The translations under genes and the position numbers were made by a program. The notes below the pieces were generated by a model that saw only the letters and a list, made by a program, of their open reading frames with translations, was not told the origin of the DNA and made no database searches. Of a stretch of 64,000 bases of DNA, positions 1 to 8,492 are shown piece by piece; the first letter of the stretch is position 1, and each line of letters opens with the position of its first letter. Source of the stretch: Tenacibaculum sp. Bg11-29 (GTDB lineage Bacteria; Bacteroidota; Bacteroidia; Flavobacteriales; Flavobacteriaceae); NCBI RefSeq assembly GCF_002836595.1, contig NZ_PJBB01000003.1:3564501-3628500 (forward strand). The letters are read 5' to 3'.

Positions 1-1349
1 TTTGGCATCCAATATCTTATATAGCCTTCTGCTTTTTCACTAATTGTTTCTTTATATACTACCTGAGGATCGGTAAAACTAGCGTTAATTAAAAAACGTT
101 CTTTTAAAACATGTTCTAAAATTTCAATTTGCATTTGTCCCATTAACAACAATTGCAGCTCCTTCTCTGCCTTAAACCATTTAAAATTTAAAGAAGGATC
201 CTCTTTATCTAGTTGTTGCAAAGCATCTGCTAACAAATTATAATCGGCATTATTATCAGGAATCACCTGAACACTTAATACAGGAATATGTAATTGAGGT
301 AATTTCGGAATCCCTGTTGGGCTCCCTAAAACATCTCCCGATTTTGTTCCTAAAACTCCTGTTATTATACCAATATCACCTGATTTTAAAACAACATTAT
401 CAATGTATTTTGTATTGTGTAATTCTTTTGTTTGATTAATTTTAGTTTCTAACTGTTGCGTAGCATTGTAAATAGTACTCTTAGAAGATAATTCACCTGA
501 AAAAACTTTTACATACGCCATCGTACCAAAAACTTTATGATGCTCTAACTTAAAAACAAAAGCTGATAACTCTTTTGTAGTATTCGTTTTAGAGGTTTTA
601 CAATAGGCTATTATCCCATCTAAAAGTTCGGTTACCCCAATATTATTCTTAGCAATACCTGTGTAAACAGGTGTAATTTTATTATTTATTGTTAAATCAC
701 GAATACTCTTTACATATTCATTATCGGTAATTGGTTCAGAATTTAAAAAACGTGTTAATAAATGCTCATCACAATCTAAAATATGCTCAATTGATTTTTC
801 TTTAATTTCAGTAACAACATCCGCATTAAAAACAGGCGTTATTGTAGCATTTGTTAATCCATCATTTTCAGAAGCGTATAACACTACTGCTTTTGTTTTT
901 AAATCACGTTCTATCTGAGTTATTGTTGTTTCTGCATCGGCACCTTGACGGTCAATCTTATTAATAAAAATAATGGTTGGTATTTGTAATTCTTGTAATG
1001 AATCCCAAATATTCAAGGTGTGCGCCTGTACCCCTTCTACTGCCGAAACCACTAATATTGCTGCATCAACAACACACAATGCACGTTCAACTTCACTAGA
1101 AAAATCTACGTGACCAGGCGTATCAATTAAATTAATCTTCGTGTCTTTCCATTCAAATGAAGTAGTCGCGGCTTTTATAGAAATTCCACGCTCTTTTTCA
1201 ATAGCTAAACTATCAGTATTGGTAGATCCTTTATCTACACTCCCTAGTGTTCTTATAGCGCCTGAATTGTATAAAAAATGCTCGGTAAGTGTTGTTTTAC
1301 CAGCATCTACATGTGCCAAAATACCTATATTGATAGTTGGTTTTTTCAT
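1..1349 (-). CDS. Tet(M)/Tet(Q)-like ribosomal protection GTPase, C-terminal part cut by window edge
   Basis: A translational GTPase of the EF-G-like ribosomal protection family, which in characterised members displaces tetracycline from the ribosome. The visible 449 codons start MKKPTINIGILAHVDAGKTT, giving the P-loop AHVDAGKT near residues 12-19. The G2 region follows (ERGISIKAATTSF), then G3 (DTPGHVDF) and G4 (NKID). An EF-G domain II-like section follows (FGTMAYVKVFSG, LKSGDIGIITG). A typical family member is about 640 aa, so roughly a third of the gene lies beyond base 1. The G2 segment ISIKAATTSF resembles Tet(M)-type proteins more than housekeeping EF-G, which has RGITI. Whether it gives tetracycline resistance cannot be told from this part; many Bacteroidota carry such paralogues. 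The start is the only in-frame ATG before the P-loop. Confidence 0.85.
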   Translation of the reverse strand, partial: MKKPTINIGILAHVDAGKTTLTEHFLYNSGAIRTLGSVDKGSTNTDSLAIEKERGISIKAATTSFEWKDTKINLIDTPGHVDFSSEVERALCVVDAAILVVSAVEGVQAHTLNIWDSLQELQIPTIIFINKIDRQGADAETTITQIERDLKTKAVVLYASENDGLTNATITPVFNADVVTEIKEKSIEHILDCDEHLLTRFLNSEPITDNEYVKSIRDLTINNKITPVYTGIAKNNIGVTELLDGIIAYCKTSKTNTTKELSAFVFKLEHHKVFGTMAYVKVFSGELSSKSTIYNATQQLETKINQTKELHNTKYIDNVVLKSGDIGIITGVLGTKSGDVLGSPTGIPKLPQLHIPVLSVQVIPDNNADYNLLADALQQLDKEDPSLNFKWFKAEKELQLLLMGQMQIEILEHVLKERFLINASFTDPQVVYKETISEKAEGYIRYWMP

Positions 1350-1467
1350 TCTATGGTGTAATTTGATGTTTATTTTTGCTTCCCTCGGCAAAATACTAGG
1401 AATAAGGTAATAATAAGTCTTTTTTTATTATTTAATGGAGACAAGGTCATAAAGTTGGGATACTAAT

Positions 1468-1500
1468 AGACCTCACAGGTTTTAGAAACCTGTGAGGTCT
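1468..1500. repeat. Perfect 15-bp inverted repeat (3-base loop)
   Basis: The arms AGACCTCACAGGTTT (1468-1482) and AAACCTGTGAGGTCT (1486-1500) are exact reverse complements separated by TAG. The element sits between the 3' end of the HYR-repeat gene and the 5' end of the GTPase gene, both on the minus strand. It lacks a clean T-tract, so it looks more like a dispersed palindromic repeat than a simple terminator. Confidence 0.8.
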
Positions 1501-1541
1501 TCATGTTAGGTTGAGCGCAGTCGAAACCTATTTTTAAATAA

Positions 1542-1578
1542 AACAGATTGCTTCTTCCGTACCTCCATCGCAATGACG
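1542..1578. repeat. Interspersed repeat, AACAGATTGCTTC...CGCAATGACG type
   Basis: Same family as the copies at 19130-19164 (inside hsdM, opposite orientation) and 23742-23862 (three copies around the end of hsdS). The ends AACAGATTGCTTC and CGCAATGACG are conserved while the middle varies. Confidence 0.65.
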
Positions 1579-1732
1579 TATTGTTATTAAATACCACAAT
1601 CAAAAAGTAGCAAAACAAGTTTGAAAACCTATATTTAACAACCTAATAGTTCTCGACTGCGCTCGAACCGACATTGTAGTTTACAAGCATGCTTAGAAAA
1701 TACATATCTATATCTTTACCTCTACAAATTGT

Positions 1733-1769
1733 TGCAAAAAAAACACCTCACAATTAACAATCATGAGGT
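1733..1769 (-). terminator. Probable rho-independent terminator of the HYR-repeat gene
   Basis: Read on the minus strand, the stem ACCTCA/TGAGGT (1745-1750 with 1764-1769) is followed by a run of T (1735-1743 read in reverse). It begins about 25 bases after the stop codon of the large gene at 1794. Confidence 0.55.
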
Positions 1770-1793
1770 ATTCCTACTATTTTAAAACAAAGC

Positions 1794-4700
1794 TTATCTT
1801 CTTAACAGTGAAAAATGTCCTGAAGCATTTCTTAAAAATTGATTTCCTTCGCTATCACTTTCTTTATAATCTACTTTAAACCAATAATCATTACCGGGCA
1901 TTAAAGCGCCATTATAAGAACCATCCCAACCAATATCAGCTGGTGTTACCTTGTTTATTAGCTTACCAAATCGATCAAATATTTCAATTTTTGCATTCGG
2001 ATCTATATTTGCTAGCCCAAAAATATTCCATGTATCATTTACACCATCATTATTTGGTGTGAAAAACTCATTATACCTAAGTAAATAAACATTTATAGTT
2101 TCTTGCCAACAACCATCCTCACTTCTTAAACGGATTACTTTTAATCCATTGTCTGGTACCTCAACATTTTCAAAAACAACCGAAAAACTTCCCTTATCAT
2201 TATTCATCAACTTCCAACCACTAGTATTTTCTAGATAAGCACTGTAGTTTACATATTCCGATCCTTTTATAGTAACCGTTACAGTTGCCGTATTACCTGA
2301 TGTATTTGTGTTACCTGAAATTCTATAATTTATAGGAGTACTATCTATTATATTTATTTGTTGATATTGAGTAACTTCATTTATGCCATCACTAAAAACC
2401 CATGCAATTTGTGTAGACGAACTTATAGGGAAACTAGTTGTAGTTATTCCTGTAATACGTCCCTTACAGTCATCAGTTGCTGTTGGAGGCGTTAAACTAT
2501 TTAAAATACATGGTATGTTTAACGTTTCTAAAGACACAGCATCTGGAATAGGTGGATTGCTATCTGTAACTATTACTTTTTGATTTTGTGTTGTAACATT
2601 ACCACTACTATCTATATATTCCCAGGTTATTGTTGTTGATGTTATAATTGGAAATGATTCTGTGGTAACACCTATAATTAATCCATCACAATTATCCATT
2701 GCTGTTGGCGCAATAATATTTTCTACTTTACAAAAATTAACCACGTCAGGTAATGCTGCTGCTATTTCAATCGGCACAATAGTATCAGTAATTATTACAT
2801 CAAAAGTACAATCCGTCGTATTTCCATTTCCATCATCCGCAGTTAGCGTAATCGTCGTATCAGTCGTTACTACTGTTCCTGCGATTGGACTTTGCGTTAC
2901 TGTAACTACAGCGGTACAATTATCTGTTGCAGTTGCTAACCCTGTATAATCTAATAAGGTGTATTGACAGTTTACATCAAAATTTGCAGCTTGATTAGCT
3001 GGGCAGGCTATACTTGGTGCAATATTATCGGTAATGGTAACATCAAAAGTACAATTCGTCATGTTTCCGTTTCCATCATCCGCAGTTAGCATAATCGTCG
3101 TATCAGTTGTTACAATTGTTCCTGCAACTGGACTTTGTGTGATTGTAACTGCAGCGGTACAATTATCCGTTGCGGTTGCTAATCCTGTATAATCTAATAA
3201 GGTGTATTGGCAGTTTGTATCGAAGTTAGCTGTTTGATTTACGGGGCAGATTATCGCTGGAGGAATGTTATCAGTAATTATTACATCAAAAGTACAATCC
3301 GTTGTGTTTCCATTTCCGTCGTCTGCGGTTAGCGTAATAGTGGTATCAGCTGTTACTATAGTTCCTGCAGCGGGGCTTTGTGTTACCGTTACTACAGCGG
3401 TACAATTATCCGTTGCAGTTGCCAATGCAGTATAATCTAATAATATGTATTGGCAGTTTGTATCGAAGTTAGCTGTTTGATTTACGGGGCAGATTATTAC
3501 TGGAGGAATGTTATCAGTTATGGTTACATCAAAAGTACAATCTGTTGTGTTTCCATTTCCATCATCCGCAGTTAAAGTAATTGTGGTATCTGCAGTTACT
3601 ACAGTTCCAATAGCAGGACTTTGCGTTACTGTTACTGCAGCGGTACAATTATCTGTTGCAGTTGCTAATCCTGTATAATCTAATAAGGTGTATTGGCAGT
3701 TTACATCGAAGTTAGCTGTTTGATTTGCAGGGCAAGTTATCGATGGAGGAATGTTATCAGTAATTATTACATCAAAAGTACAATCTGTTGTATTTCCATT
3801 TCCGTCGTCTGCGGTTAAAGTAATTGTGGTATCAGCTGTTACTACTGTTCCAGCAACTGGGCTTTGCGTTACTGTAACTACCGCTGTACAATTATCGGTT
3901 GCGGTTGCTAATCCTGTATAATCTAATAAGGTGTATTGGCAATTTGTATCAAAATTTGCTGTTTGATTTGCAGGGCAAGTTATCGCTGGAGGAATGTTAT
4001 CAGTAATTATTACATCAAAAGTACAATCTGTTGTGTTTCCATTTCCGTCATCTGCGGTTAGTGTAATAGTGGTATCAGTCGTTACAATTGTTCCCATAGC
4101 AGGACTTTGCGTTACTGTAACTACCGCTGTACAATTATCCGTCGCAGTTGCTAATCCTGTGTAATCTAATAAGGTGTATTGGCAATTTACATCGAAGTTT
4201 GCTATTTGATTTGCGGGGCAGATTATCGATGGAGGAATGTTATCAGTTATGGTTACATCAAAAGTACAATCTGTTGTATTTCCATTTCCATCATCCGCAG
4301 TTAAAGTAATTGTTGTATCTGCCGTTACTACCGTTCCAATAGCAGGACTTTGTGTTACCGTTACTACCACTGTACAATTATCACTTGCCGTTGCTAATCC
4401 TGTGTAATCTAATAAGGTGTATTGGCAGTTTACATCAAAATTTGCTGTTTGATTTACGGGGCAGATTATCGTTGGAGCAATGTTATCAGTAATTATTACA
4501 TCAAAAGTACAATCTGTTGTATTTCCATTCCCATCATCCACAGTTAGTGTAATAGTGGTATCAGCTGTTACTATAGTTCCTGCAACTGGACTTTGCGTTA
4601 CCGTTACTGCAGCTGTACAATTATCACTTGCCGTTGCTAATCCTGTATAATCTAATAAGGTGTATTGACAGTTTGTATCAAAATTTGCTGTTTGATTTGC

Positions 4701-7700
4701 AGGGCAGATTATCGCTGGTGCAATGTTATCAGTTATGGTTACATCAAAAGTACAATCTGTTGTGTTTCCATTTCCATCATCCGCAGTTAGCGTAATGGTC
4801 GTATCTGTTGTTACTACTGTTCCAATAGCAGGGCTTTGTGTTACCGCTACTACCGCTGTACAATTATCCGTCGCGGTTGCTAATCCTGTATAATCTAATA
4901 TGGTGTATTGGCAGTTTACATCGAAATTTGCTGCTTGATTTGCGGGGCAAGTTATACTTGGAGGAATGTTATCAGTAATAATAACATCGAAAGTACAATC
5001 TGTTGTGTTTCCATTTCCGTCGTCAGCAGTTAGTGTAATCGTCGTATCAGTCGCTACTACTGTTCCTGGTATTGGGCTTTGTGTTACCATTACTGCAGCA
5101 GTACAATTATCTGTTGCCGTTGCTAATGCAGTATAATCTAATAAGGTGTATTGGCAGTTTACATCGAAATTTGCTGTTTGATTTGCAGGGCAAGTTATCG
5201 CTGGAGGAATGTTATCAGTTATGGTTACATCAAAAGTACAATCTGTTGTGTTTCCATTTCCATCATCCGCAGTTAAAGTAATTGTGGTATCTGCAGTTAC
5301 TACAGTTCCAATAGCAGGACTTTGTGTTACCGTTACTGCAGCTGTACAATTATCCGTCGCGGTTGCTAATCCTGTATAATCTAATAAGGTGTATTGGCAG
5401 TTTACATCAAAATTTGCTGTTTGATTTGCGGGGCAAATTATCGCTGGAGGAATGTTATCACTTATGGTTACATCAAAAGTACAATCCGTTGTGTTTCCGT
5501 TTCCATCATCCGCAGTTAGTGTAATCGTCGTATCAGTCGTTACAATTGTTCCAATAGCAGGACTTTGTGTTACCGTTACTGCAGCGGTACAATTATCAGT
5601 TGCCGTTGCTAATCCTGTATAATCTAATAAGGTGTATTGGCAGTTTACATCGAAATTTGCTGCTTGATTTGCGGGGCAAATTATCGCTGGAGGAATGTTA
5701 TCAGTAATTATTACATCAAAAGTACAATCCGTTGTGTTTCCATTTCCATCATCCGCAGTTAGCGTAATGGTCGTATCTGTTGTTACTACTGTTCCAATAG
5801 CAGGGCTTTGTGTTACCGTTACTGCAGCAGTACAATTATCTGTCCCGGTTGCTAATGCAGTATAATCTAATAAGGTGTATTGGCAGTTTACATCGAAATT
5901 TGCTGCTTGATTTGCGGGGCAAATTATCGCTGGTGCTATATTATCTGTAATAGTTACATCAAAAGTACAATCCGTTGTGTTTCCATTTCCATCATCTGCG
6001 GTTAGTGTAATTGTCGTATCTGCCGTTACTACCGTTCCAATAGCAGGACTTTGGGTGATTGTAACTACAGCGGTACAATTATCCGTCGCGGTTGCTAATG
6101 CAGTATAATCTAATAAGGTGTATTGGCAGTTTACATCGAAATTTGCTGTTTGATTTGCGGGGCAAGTTATCGTTGGGGCAATATTATCTATCACCGCTGT
6201 TAAATCACTTTCTGTTGCAACAAAATGCGTTAAGGCGTCAGGGTCACTAGTTAAAACATCTATAAAATTACTTCCCGAAATAGTACCTTGGTTTGAAACC
6301 GTGGTTGTTGTAGGAAAAACTCCTCCATTAACCGTTACATTAAATTTTATGGTTACTGTACCTCCTGTAGCTATATTACCTATATTTACCTGTGTACTTG
6401 TATTTCCTAGGGTATTACCAACAACAACGGTTCCTGTTGTTGTAGTTACTGAACCTACTTGTAATGTTGTGTTTGCATCTGGTGTATCATTAAACACAAC
6501 ATTTGTTGCTGTAAGAATCCCTACATTTTTAATCTCTACCTCATATGCTATATCTCCTGTACATTGATTCGCTGTATAAATATCGGTTTTAGTTGCACAG
6601 ATAGTAACATTTTCATTAAATGTTACATAAAATATTTCATCTTGATAATCCCTATCACCACCCCAATATAAATCTTCTACCCCAATTATAAAACTATTAG
6701 GATCTGTTGTAGGAGATACCACCATCAAATGAGGTGTCTTCCCATTTTTCACTCTTACAATTATGCTTCGTGCATCCGTAGTTAGGTCATGACTATATCG
6801 TTGATCAATCAAATTATTTACATTGGCTCCAGTAAGAGCAAACCAATCTCTCACTCCTCTATATTGAACAATTTGTGTGCTTTCCGTCCAATTCTCATAG
6901 GTATCCACCCAATCTTGAGTTGCCGGAGGAGAAGCCACTACAGGAGTTCCGTCGGTTGGAGAAGTTGCAATCATAGCCCAAGTGGTTCCTGCTCCAAAAA
7001 CATCTGCAGCCAACCTATTATGATCAGCTACATTTTGAAATTGAGGATACCAATTTAATAGTGTACTTCCTCCATAATTATCACCTGTCGTTGCTCCATT
7101 TCTAGAATATGAAGGTCTTGCATCGTCTGGATTGAATGCTGTTTTGGAATAATAGGTATTTACTTGTGAACCTGCGATACTCCAAAAAACGGAATTAAAA
7201 AAAACTAATTCTCTATTTGGGCTTACCACTATATCATCAAACCATCTATATTTATAATAATCAACCCCAACTGCATCCGTTCCTAAAATTGCTTTAGGAA
7301 TATCGATACTTTGAGGATCTGTTGTATCATAAATATTATAATCTACTTGACCATTTATACTATTATATATATCAGAATATGAATATGGAGAATTACTAGT
7401 ATAATTAGCTGTTTCAGACAATCCTGAATCATCATCACACATATAAAAAATAGTACGCCCTGTAATATGTGTATTACCGCTTGGCGATCCTGAATAATTA
7501 TAATCTCCCAAAAGTCCTAAAAAACTTCCATTGGTTATATGAGAAGTAGCAACTCCCTTATCTACCGTATATGGAGGCATTTTATTACTACCTGCAGTAT
7601 ACTCTAAAACATCAGGAATATTATTACTGTTATTATCTATATACAAATACACGCCTGGGTGTTCATAATAACCTGAATATGCCCCTGAACTACTAATACT

Positions 7701-8135
7701 ATTCGGTAAAAACTGCCAATAATCACCATTTGTATTTCCATTAGCTGCAGCGTTGGGTCCATTTACAAAATAGGAAGATGGCATCGAGGTAACTCCGGCT
7801 GGTTGCACATCTAGCGCATCAATAATCCCATCATTATCATCATCCGGATCTATACTATTAATTAATCCATCACCATCTAAATCGTCTCCCGGATTCGTTT
7901 CATAAAAATCTGGTAAACCATCATTATCAGTATCAATATCTAAAAAAAAGAAACCCAAAATGGCACTTGCGCCTGCTCCTTCTCCTAAATAATCTACGGC
8001 AATCGTTTTTTTCTGCGCAGTTTTTATCGTTGTTATAGATTCTAGGCTTTGCCCTACCGAATTAAGTGTTACCACTATAAAAGCGAATAGTAACACTAAT
8101 TTTTTATATACTATAATGGTATTGTTGTGTATCAT
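1794..8135 (-). CDS. Giant secreted HYR-repeat protein with T9SS type B (gliding motility-associated) C-terminal domain
   Basis: A 2113-aa cell-surface protein, probably an adhesin. Residues 1-29 are a signal peptide ending SVGQ. Residues 66-110 form Asp-rich calcium-binding, thrombospondin-3-like repeats (DTDNDGLPD, DLDGDGL, DDDNDGI). Around 485-510 a DUF4114-like motif is seen (VEDLYWGGDRDYQDEIF). Near 515-645 lies a DUF11-like domain (ATNVVFNDTP). From about 650 to 1783 come 14 near-identical 81-aa HYR-type repeats (CPANQTANFDVNCQYTLLDY ... DDGNGNTTDCTFDV), each with Cys in fixed places, followed by two degenerate ones. The last 90 residues match the type B sorting domain (FFTPNNDGVNDTW, IFDRFGKLI, GWDGSYNG), so export and anchoring should use the T9SS. 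The ligand is unknown. The near-identity of repeats makes the exact copy number sensitive to assembly error. Confidence 0.9.
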   Translation of the reverse strand: MIHNNTIIVYKKLVLLFAFIVVTLNSVGQSLESITTIKTAQKKTIAVDYLGEGAGASAILGFFFLDIDTDNDGLPDFYETNPGDDLDGDGLINSIDPDDDNDGIIDALDVQPAGVTSMPSSYFVNGPNAAANGNTNGDYWQFLPNSISSSGAYSGYYEHPGVYLYIDNNSNNIPDVLEYTAGSNKMPPYTVDKGVATSHITNGSFLGLLGDYNYSGSPSGNTHITGRTIFYMCDDDSGLSETANYTSNSPYSYSDIYNSINGQVDYNIYDTTDPQSIDIPKAILGTDAVGVDYYKYRWFDDIVVSPNRELVFFNSVFWSIAGSQVNTYYSKTAFNPDDARPSYSRNGATTGDNYGGSTLLNWYPQFQNVADHNRLAADVFGAGTTWAMIATSPTDGTPVVASPPATQDWVDTYENWTESTQIVQYRGVRDWFALTGANVNNLIDQRYSHDLTTDARSIIVRVKNGKTPHLMVVSPTTDPNSFIIGVEDLYWGGDRDYQDEIFYVTFNENVTICATKTDIYTANQCTGDIAYEVEIKNVGILTATNVVFNDTPDANTTLQVGSVTTTTGTVVVGNTLGNTSTQVNIGNIATGGTVTIKFNVTVNGGVFPTTTTVSNQGTISGSNFIDVLTSDPDALTHFVATESDLTAVIDNIAPTITCPANQTANFDVNCQYTLLDYTALATATDNCTAVVTITQSPAIGTVVTADTTITLTADDGNGNTTDCTFDVTITDNIAPAIICPANQAANFDVNCQYTLLDYTALATGTDNCTAAVTVTQSPAIGTVVTTDTTITLTADDGNGNTTDCTFDVIITDNIPPAIICPANQAANFDVNCQYTLLDYTGLATATDNCTAAVTVTQSPAIGTIVTTDTTITLTADDGNGNTTDCTFDVTISDNIPPAIICPANQTANFDVNCQYTLLDYTGLATATDNCTAAVTVTQSPAIGTVVTADTTITLTADDGNGNTTDCTFDVTITDNIPPAITCPANQTANFDVNCQYTLLDYTALATATDNCTAAVMVTQSPIPGTVVATDTTITLTADDGNGNTTDCTFDVIITDNIPPSITCPANQAANFDVNCQYTILDYTGLATATDNCTAVVAVTQSPAIGTVVTTDTTITLTADDGNGNTTDCTFDVTITDNIAPAIICPANQTANFDTNCQYTLLDYTGLATASDNCTAAVTVTQSPVAGTIVTADTTITLTVDDGNGNTTDCTFDVIITDNIAPTIICPVNQTANFDVNCQYTLLDYTGLATASDNCTVVVTVTQSPAIGTVVTADTTITLTADDGNGNTTDCTFDVTITDNIPPSIICPANQIANFDVNCQYTLLDYTGLATATDNCTAVVTVTQSPAMGTIVTTDTTITLTADDGNGNTTDCTFDVIITDNIPPAITCPANQTANFDTNCQYTLLDYTGLATATDNCTAVVTVTQSPVAGTVVTADTTITLTADDGNGNTTDCTFDVIITDNIPPSITCPANQTANFDVNCQYTLLDYTGLATATDNCTAAVTVTQSPAIGTVVTADTTITLTADDGNGNTTDCTFDVTITDNIPPVIICPVNQTANFDTNCQYILLDYTALATATDNCTAVVTVTQSPAAGTIVTADTTITLTADDGNGNTTDCTFDVIITDNIPPAIICPVNQTANFDTNCQYTLLDYTGLATATDNCTAAVTITQSPVAGTIVTTDTTIMLTADDGNGNMTNCTFDVTITDNIAPSIACPANQAANFDVNCQYTLLDYTGLATATDNCTAVVTVTQSPIAGTVVTTDTTITLTADDGNGNTTDCTFDVIITDTIVPIEIAAALPDVVNFCKVENIIAPTAMDNCDGLIIGVTTESFPIITSTTITWEYIDSSGNVTTQNQKVIVTDSNPPIPDAVSLETLNIPCILNSLTPPTATDDCKGRITGITTTSFPISSSTQIAWVFSDGINEVTQYQQINIIDSTPINYRISGNTNTSGNTATVTVTIKGSEYVNYSAYLENTSGWKLMNNDKGSFSVVFENVEVPDNGLKVIRLRSEDGCWQETINVYLLRYNEFFTPNNDGVNDTWNIFGLANIDPNAKIEIFDRFGKLINKVTPADIGWDGSYNGALMPGNDYWFKVDYKESDSEGNQFLRNASGHFSLLRR
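2786..6190 (-). repeat. Coding tandem array: 14 x 243 bp HYR repeats
   Basis: The repeat unit is 81 codons. Fourteen units differ at only a few residues: A/T at position 5-7, DVNC or DTNC, TALAT or TGLAT, SPAIGT or SPVAGT. Blocks of shared variants recur in non-adjacent units, as expected from unequal crossing-over or gene conversion. The array makes up over half of the gene. Confidence 0.9.
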
Positions 8136-8257
8136 AAAAGTGTTGAAAAATTATTCTTTAAAATACTTAAAAATAAATTCATTTTCATTAATTAAAAACC
8201 TAAAAAACAGCAGTATGAAACTATACTTGTTCTATTTTAGGAGCGCAATATTACAAT

Positions 8258-8301
8258 AAAAAAGAGTCAATTTTCATTAAAATAAAAATTGACTCTTTTT
8301 T
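8258..8301. terminator. Strong bidirectional-looking hairpin terminator
   Basis: A 17-bp perfect stem (8258-8274 with 8285-8301, core AGAGTCAATTTT) is flanked by A-runs on one side and T-runs on the other. It lies 7 bases past the stop of the 56-aa gene, so it most likely ends the minus-strand LRR-gene transcript. Confidence 0.8.
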
Positions 8302-8308
8302 GTTGTAC

Positions 8309-8479
8309 TTAAAAACCTCCCCCTGGGTTTTCTGGACTTTGCGCTTGTGCTTTTAATGGGTTTAAAATTAGAAAAGTTCCTAAAGCTGTTAATGCAGTAT
8401 ATTTACCATACTTCCCTAGTTTTGCTAAAGCTTCCTTTCTTGTTATCGTTTCTTCTTGAAGGTTTCTATTTTTTTTCAT
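8309..8479 (-). CDS. 56-aa signal-bearing small protein of unknown function
   Basis: This small ORF reads MKKNRNLQEETITRKEALAK, continues with a hydrophobic stretch (YTALTALGTFLIL), a signal-type boundary (KAQAQS) and a short tail ending PGGGF. It starts 13 bases after the stop of the large LRR gene and is followed 7 bases later by a strong terminator, so it should be the last gene of that transcript. The twin-charged RKEALAKLGKYGK followed by a hydrophobic run resembles small exported proteins often seen in flavobacteria. I do not know a function. It could assist or mark export of the LRR protein, but that is inference from position only. Confidence 0.65.
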   Translation of the reverse strand: MKKNRNLQEETITRKEALAKLGKYGKYTALTALGTFLILNPLKAQAQSPENPGGGF

Positions 8480-8492
8480 TTTAAATTTAATA

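Larger units (their letters stand above)
1350..1793. other. Intergenic region with several interspersed palindromes
   Basis: No gene is visible in these 444 bases. They hold a perfect 15-bp inverted repeat (1468-1500), two copies of a GGTTGAGCGCAGTCGAAACC-type element (about 1509-1530 and, inverted and diverged, 1649-1670), one AACAGATTGCTTC...CGCAATGACG element (1542-1578), and a terminator for the gene to the right. The same elements recur at 19.1, 23.8 and 47.6 kb, so this is a landing place for the genome's small dispersed repeats. Confidence 0.7.

Noticed and set aside
1141..1410. 89-aa plus-strand ORF opposite the GTPase gene
   Set aside because: It lies antisense to the conserved GTP-binding motifs and has no recognisable features.
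5072..5524. Plus-strand ORFs within the HYR array (69 and 66 aa)
   Set aside because: They are similar to each other only because they are antisense translations of the same tandem repeat.
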